Shown in pieces: positions 8,643 to 11,486 of a DNA stretch of 11,486 nt (positions are counted from its first letter, which is position 1; every line of letters starts with the position of its first letter). The stretch spans positions 1-11,486 of the forward strand of contig JAOXYB010052757.1 of the NCBI GenBank assembly GCA_028565635.1, given 5' to 3'. The DNA is from Phoronis ovalis. Lineage: Eukaryota > Phoronida > Phoronidae. Made by a program: the position numbers and the translations under genes. The notes below the pieces were generated by a model. It had not been told where the DNA came from. It made no database searches and was given only the letters and a program-made list of their open reading frames with translations.

Positions 8643-8747
8643 GGTCGTGGAGATTATAATGAGAGAATGATATCCTATAGCGTATCGTATTCCTTGGACA
8701 ATGTTAATTCCCAGAAATTTTATCTGGATATTGCTGGCAATGTTAAG
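8643..8747 (+). CDS. Gene 2 exon 7: F5/8 type C domain, middle part
   Basis: The acceptor is TTTATTTGTAG at 8642 and the donor is consensus GTAAGT at 8748; both ends are phase 0. The 35 residues start GRGDYNERMISYSVSYSLDN, continuing TQ from exon 6 to make the conserved TQGR motif, followed by the discoidin strand 'v.sYkv.yS.D'. The exon ends KFYLDIAGNVK. The remaining part of the domain (the 'f.gN.D' loop through to '...lR.El.GC') is missing from the window, so at least one more exon lies beyond 11486. Confidence 0.9.
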
Positions 8748-8753
8748 GTAAGT

Positions 8754-9020
8754 CCCAAGGATACTAAATTTACTTTTGGTAGAGGCGTGAGATCCAGTTG
8801 AAAATTTTGGATTTGGATTCTTTACTAGCTTCCTACTGATTTTTTTTTATTGCTATCCACTTCTTACAGTAAATAATTTAGATTACTACCAGGTTTGTAT
8901 CAATTAATAGATTTTGGAATTTGGTTTGTATCCATCCGTTTGCTTAAAAATGGATTGCTATTCAAATATTTTTAAATTTTGGATTGCTACCATTAAATTT
9001 CAAAAAATTTGATTGGGTTG
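8754..9020 (-). mobile_element. Diverged, inner-end-truncated MITE copy (left arm)
   Basis: This segment is the inverted counterpart of the element at 9217-9601. Matching landmarks in order are a CCC/GG/TACT-like end at 8754, AGTTGAAAATTTTGGATTTGG at 8796, TTACAGTAAATAATTT, GGTTTGTAT, TTTGCTTAAAAATGGATTGCT, TTTTGGATTGCTA and GATTGGGTT at 9011-9019. The same phrases appear, reverse-complemented, in the right copy. It lacks at least two internal units of about 32 bp and the terminal region beyond GATTGGGTT. It starts directly after the exon 7 donor GTAAGT. The strand is given as opposite to the right copy. Confidence 0.75.
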
Positions 9021-9044
9021 GCTATAGCTACGGGTCCATGTCGC

Positions 9045-9140
9045 TAGTCCGAAGACCCATTAGTCCGAAGGTTCATTAGTCCGAAGGTTCATTGGTCCGA
9101 AGGTCCATTGGTCCGAAGGTTCATTGGTCCGAAAACCCCA
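9045..9140. repeat. 16-bp minisatellite, six units
   Basis: Six contiguous 16-base units of the type TAGTCCGAAGGTTCAT run exactly from 9045 to 9140 with no indels. The first three begin TAG, the last three TGG. The outermost units differ in the second half (ACCCAT and ACCCCA instead of GTTCAT). It lies between the two inverted MITE copies. No coding role is likely; 9092-9295 (+) and 9089-9328 (-) are chance frames across it. Confidence 0.95.
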
Positions 9141-9216
9141 TTATAGGGACAAGCAAAAAAAAAACCTCTCCGTCCTCCCAAAAATTGCTCTCTGCGGGCA
9201 GTGAGTGCTGCCTCTC

Positions 9217-9601
9217 CCCGGGGGGTACTCAAGGTTTTTTGACTACGGGGATGTGCCGCGAAACCCAATCCAAATTTTTGGAAATTGTAGGGTAGTAATC
9301 TAAATTTTGTGAAATATAAGGATAGCAATCCAAAATTTTAAAATATTTGCATGAGTACAGCAATCCATTTTTAAGCAAACTGACTGATACAAACCAAATA
9401 CCAAAATTTATTTATGGAATTATGGATACAAACCTAAAAGTAATCCAAATTATTTGCTGTAAGCAGTGGGTAGTAATCCAAATTTTTGAATATCGTTACT
9501 GTAGCAATCCAAAAAAATACAGTAGAAGTATACAACCCAAATCCAAAATTTTCAACTCGGCTGCACACCCCCACCAAAAAATAACCTGAGTACCCCCCGG
9601 G
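9217..9601 (+). mobile_element. MITE-like element with CCCGGGGGGTACTCA ends, hAT-type flanks
   Basis: A 385-bp element. Its ends are inverted copies of CCCGGGGGGTACTCA (15 bases identical at 9217-9231 and, reversed, 9587-9601); similarity extends more loosely for about 40 bases. It is flanked by TGCCTCTC (9209-9216) and TGCCTCTT (9602-9609), an 8-bp direct repeat with one mismatch, as expected for a hAT-type target duplication. Inside are about nine diverged units of roughly 32 bp built around the phrase AATTTTGGATTGCTACCC (as its complement on this strand). It has no coding capacity, so it must have depended on a transposase made elsewhere. Similar GGGGGGTACTC...ATGTGCCGC elements are, from memory, widespread in cnidarian and other marine invertebrate genomes. 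The frames at 9347-9589 and 9434-9688 are not genes. Confidence 0.75.
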
Positions 9602-9683
9602 TGCCTCTTTCCCTGTCAATTTGGAGCGCGTTACTATTTCAAAGGGGGGGTGCATTAACATTACATGGGTTACCCCCATTTCA

Positions 9684-9708
9684 CCCAACGCACCCCACCC
9701 CCTCCCCC
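9684..9708 (-). other. Potential G-quadruplex on the minus strand
   Basis: On the minus strand four G-runs of 5, 5, 4 and 3 are separated by loops of A, T and TGCGTT, which satisfies the usual G3+N1-7 pattern. It lies in a C-rich patch just right of the MITE. Whether it folds in vivo is unknown. Confidence 0.6.
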
Positions 9709-10022
9709 ATCTGACGGGCCTGCTGTACGACTATTCTGAATATCGCGTACGTTCTTCTTTTAGCCATATATAATAATAGCAAGACCATAAACAGAATAGT
9801 TGATATTAAATGATAATGAACCAGAAAAAGTTCTCACAGCGCATAGTGATTGTAATCTTTTTTATTTTATTTATTTTCATCGATCTGTTACGTGTACGTC
9901 CAAGTTCTTTTTCATGCAACACAAATGAGCATTCAGGTTTCTAACTCGTTTTGTTTGATAACACTGTTGTTTTTTTTGGAATGAGTAATAATGATATTAA
10001 AAATGATTTTCTGTTACTTTAA

Positions 10023-10320
10023 CCCGGGGGAATGACAGGTAATATAAAGGTGGGTACGCATGTTCCAACAAATTTTACGATAAAGGATTTTTTCGTGCCG
10101 CCGGCGCGTAAACACTCTTAGGATCTGTTTTTATTTAAAATCACGAAAAGAGATGTTTTTGTAGGTTTAAAACTTTATTAGGGTCATCGTTAAAATTTAT
10201 CTTCAGTCGATTGCAAAAACCCCCGCAGAATATGTTATATTAGGCTTTTTTTGAAAAGCCGTTTGGAACATGGGCACCCACTTTCACATTGCCTCCCCCC
10301 CCGACGTCTTATCCCGGGGG
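10023..10320. mobile_element. Second MITE-like element with inverted ends
   Basis: About 298 bp bounded by CCCGGGGG at both sides. Inside these, 31-base inverted repeats (10038-10068 and 10263-10293) match at 25 of 31 positions, including CATGTTCCAA. The core is AT-rich, non-coding, and includes a hairpin GGCTTTT/AAAAGCC at 10243-10260. No clear target-site duplication is visible, so the family is uncertain. The GC-rich CCCGGG ends recall the element at 9217-9601, but the internal sequence differs. Confidence 0.6.
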
Positions 10321-10623
10321 TCCGAATCAAATATATTACTGGTACACATGTATGTGAATAGGTTTTTGAAAAGGTCCCTAAATGCGTTGTCCCAAACAGA
10401 GTTCCCTCTTCGATTTTAAAAAGCGCCCCTTAAAACCGTTGGCGTAATGTTTACTATTATATACCACATAGTTGCAGAAATGGTATTAAATATTATTAAA
10501 ATGTATAAAGTAAATAAAGACTCAATAAACAAACTGAATATAATATTAACTCAAGTGTATTCTCATAAGAAAATGAGAACGATGTAAATTCACACTATAT
10601 GGTATGTACTATGTAGATGAGCC

Positions 10624-10877
10624 CTATTGGAAATTAACAACACAATGGCTGACAGCATTCCAGTATTCGTCTAGTGTGCGCTGACCGTGTTGATACTCTT
10701 CCTTCAGCCTAATAAGACGTCTTTCAAGCAGTCTCCATTTCCTTCTTCTGTGTCGCCTCTGTCGGCTGCGTCCACGGAGTTCTCCAAGTTTGCCTGACAA
10801 ATCCTTGAGTTTCCGAATAAAGAACCATATGTTGGGGTGACGCACGTCAACGGCTTGATTCCAGCCGTGATGGAAAC
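10624..10877 (-). CDS. Terminal exon of a MULE/FLYWCH-type transposase-like gene
   Basis: The minus-strand acceptor is CTGTGTTAACAG, with the exon starting at 10877 in phase 1 and TAG at 10626-10624. It encodes about 84 residues beginning GFHHGWNQAVDVRHPNIWFF, then a helix (IRKLKDLSGKLGEL), a strongly basic stretch (RGRSRQRRHRRRKW), a second helix with RLIRLKEEYQHG, and the end DEYWNAVSHCVVNFQ. This layout ('EG.H......HP.lW.fi..l', basic linker, 'R...l..r...l...Y', '..yl..v.h...') matches, by recollection of the family, the C-terminus of MULE transposase-like proteins often paired with FLYWCH zinc fingers in invertebrate genomes. The catalytic part would lie upstream, past 11486. The exon is intact, so it could be a domesticated or live host copy, or the remnant of an insertion in intron 7 of the WSC gene. 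Confidence 0.6.
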
Positions 10878-10887
10878 CTGTTAACAC

Positions 10888-11486
10888 AGAGAATATAGTA
10901 TTAGCTGTTTAAATTATAATAAATTTATTGATATAGTTGAGATTTATGCTTCAGATGTATGAGGGTGGATGCATGCGGGTGTGTGCATGGGCAAGAAGTC
11001 CTGTGATAAATGAATACATAATATATAATCGACATTTCAAAATAACTTTGGGAAAAACACAATATTCTTCAAGGAACCTAAAGAAAAATGGAAAACGGGG
11101 CGTCACCACTTAGTGTCGAATGTTTTCAAATGCTCATTTTTTATGAAAAACATTTTGTAAAACCTTGGACGGAATATCAACACAGAAAACAAGCTAGATG
11201 TCAGATATCGTCGCACTCGATTTAACTTTTCAAATGCTGGAAATAGGTAATAAGATAATTGATTGTTCTATTGCTCTATACTAGTGCTAATGAAAATAAC
11301 CTATCATAACAATCTGCATATAATTATACTAAATACATTATATTCCCATGCTTTTTTATAGCATGCCGACTATTTACATTCAACGAGTGGGTGCTATACA
11401 AGACGTACCAGAGTGAATTCGCTATACGATAAAAAAAATTAACAAAATTTAATTTCGCTACGTCCAATATGTAACTATACATGTGT
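10888..11486 (-). other. Intron or flank of the minus-strand gene, nothing recognised
   Basis: AT-rich sequence upstream of the minus-strand exon. No further transposase exon with a phase-1 donor is seen. A small hairpin CATGCT...AGCATG lies at about 11347-11365. Confidence 0.5.

Larger units (their letters stand above)
4048..8747 (+). other. Gene 2: WSC-EGF-PAN-like-F5/8C secreted protein (5' part)
   Basis: Seven exons join in one frame: 4048-4108, 4691-4863, 5221-5362, 5610-5720, 5952-6116, 7071-7300 and 8643-8747. They give 329 residues with no internal stop. Introns at module borders are phase 1; those inside the WSC and F5/8C domains are phase 0. This is the signature of exon-shuffled extracellular proteins. 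Domain order is signal peptide (1 to about 23), WSC (about 24-125), EGF-like (126-163), a four-cysteine PAN/apple-like module (164-217) and F5/8C (about 218 onward, incomplete). WSC and discoidin domains commonly bind carbohydrate or cell-surface ligands, so the product is probably a secreted or surface adhesion or recognition protein. This role is inferred from the domains alone. The gene continues past 11486, because the last third of the F5/8C domain is not in the window. Confidence 0.8.
8748..11486 (+). other. Intron 7 of gene 2, runs off the window
   Basis: From the donor GTAAGT at 8748 to the end of the window no + strand exon with the expected phase-0 F5/8C continuation can be found. 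The space is occupied by repeats and transposon-like sequence described separately. Stretches without anything recognised are about 9725-10020 and 10325-10600 (AT-rich, with several AATAAA-like strings). Confidence 0.65.

Noticed and set aside
9089-9688. Several frames through the repeat region on both strands
   Set aside because: They translate minisatellite and MITE sequence and overlap on both strands; no protein features.
8748-11486. Search for the last F5/8C exon on the + strand
   Set aside because: No acceptor followed by a phase-0 'f.GN.D' type sequence was found; the exon must lie outside the window.
1-11486. CRISPR array, operon or prokaryotic gene cluster
   Set aside because: There are no spaced direct repeats of the right form, coding is exon-like with GT-AG introns, and domains are metazoan extracellular types.

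Overview
This is an AT-rich eukaryotic nuclear window, almost certainly from an invertebrate animal and probably a marine one. The grounds are spliced genes with GT-AG introns, phase-1 introns flanking extracellular modules, metazoan-type domains (LamG, WSC, EGF, F5/8 type C), (CA)n microsatellites and short non-autonomous DNA transposons. I cannot name the species. The CCCGGGGGGTACTC-ended element resembles, from memory, elements common in cnidarian and other marine invertebrate genomes, which is only a weak hint.

Layout. Positions 1-342 are the end of an intron. A + strand terminal exon (343-901) encodes most of a LamG/concanavalin A-like domain and stops at 899-901, with a poly(A) signal at 1000-1005. 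Positions about 1026-3930 are intergenic, with a (CA)n tract and no convincing gene. A second + strand gene starts at about 4048-4060 and runs off the right edge. Its seven visible exons encode a signal peptide, WSC domain, EGF-like domain, a PAN/apple-like cysteine module and the first two thirds of an F5/8 type C (discoidin) domain. All splice phases agree and give 329 residues so far. Both + strand genes look like secreted or cell-surface, carbohydrate- or matrix-binding multidomain proteins.

The last visible intron (8748 to beyond 11486) is full of mobile DNA: an inverted pair of MITE-like copies (8754-9020 and 9217-9601) enclosing a 16-bp minisatellite, a second MITE-like element (10023-10320), and a minus-strand terminal exon (10624-10877) resembling the C-terminus of MULE/FLYWCH-associated transposase-like proteins.

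The most surprising item is a 179-codon open frame on the minus strand (3934-4473). It has a signal-peptide-like N-terminus and eight cysteines in the predicted mature part, I do not recognise it, and it lies antisense across the signal-peptide exon of the WSC gene. It is either a new small secreted-protein gene or an improbable chance ORF.
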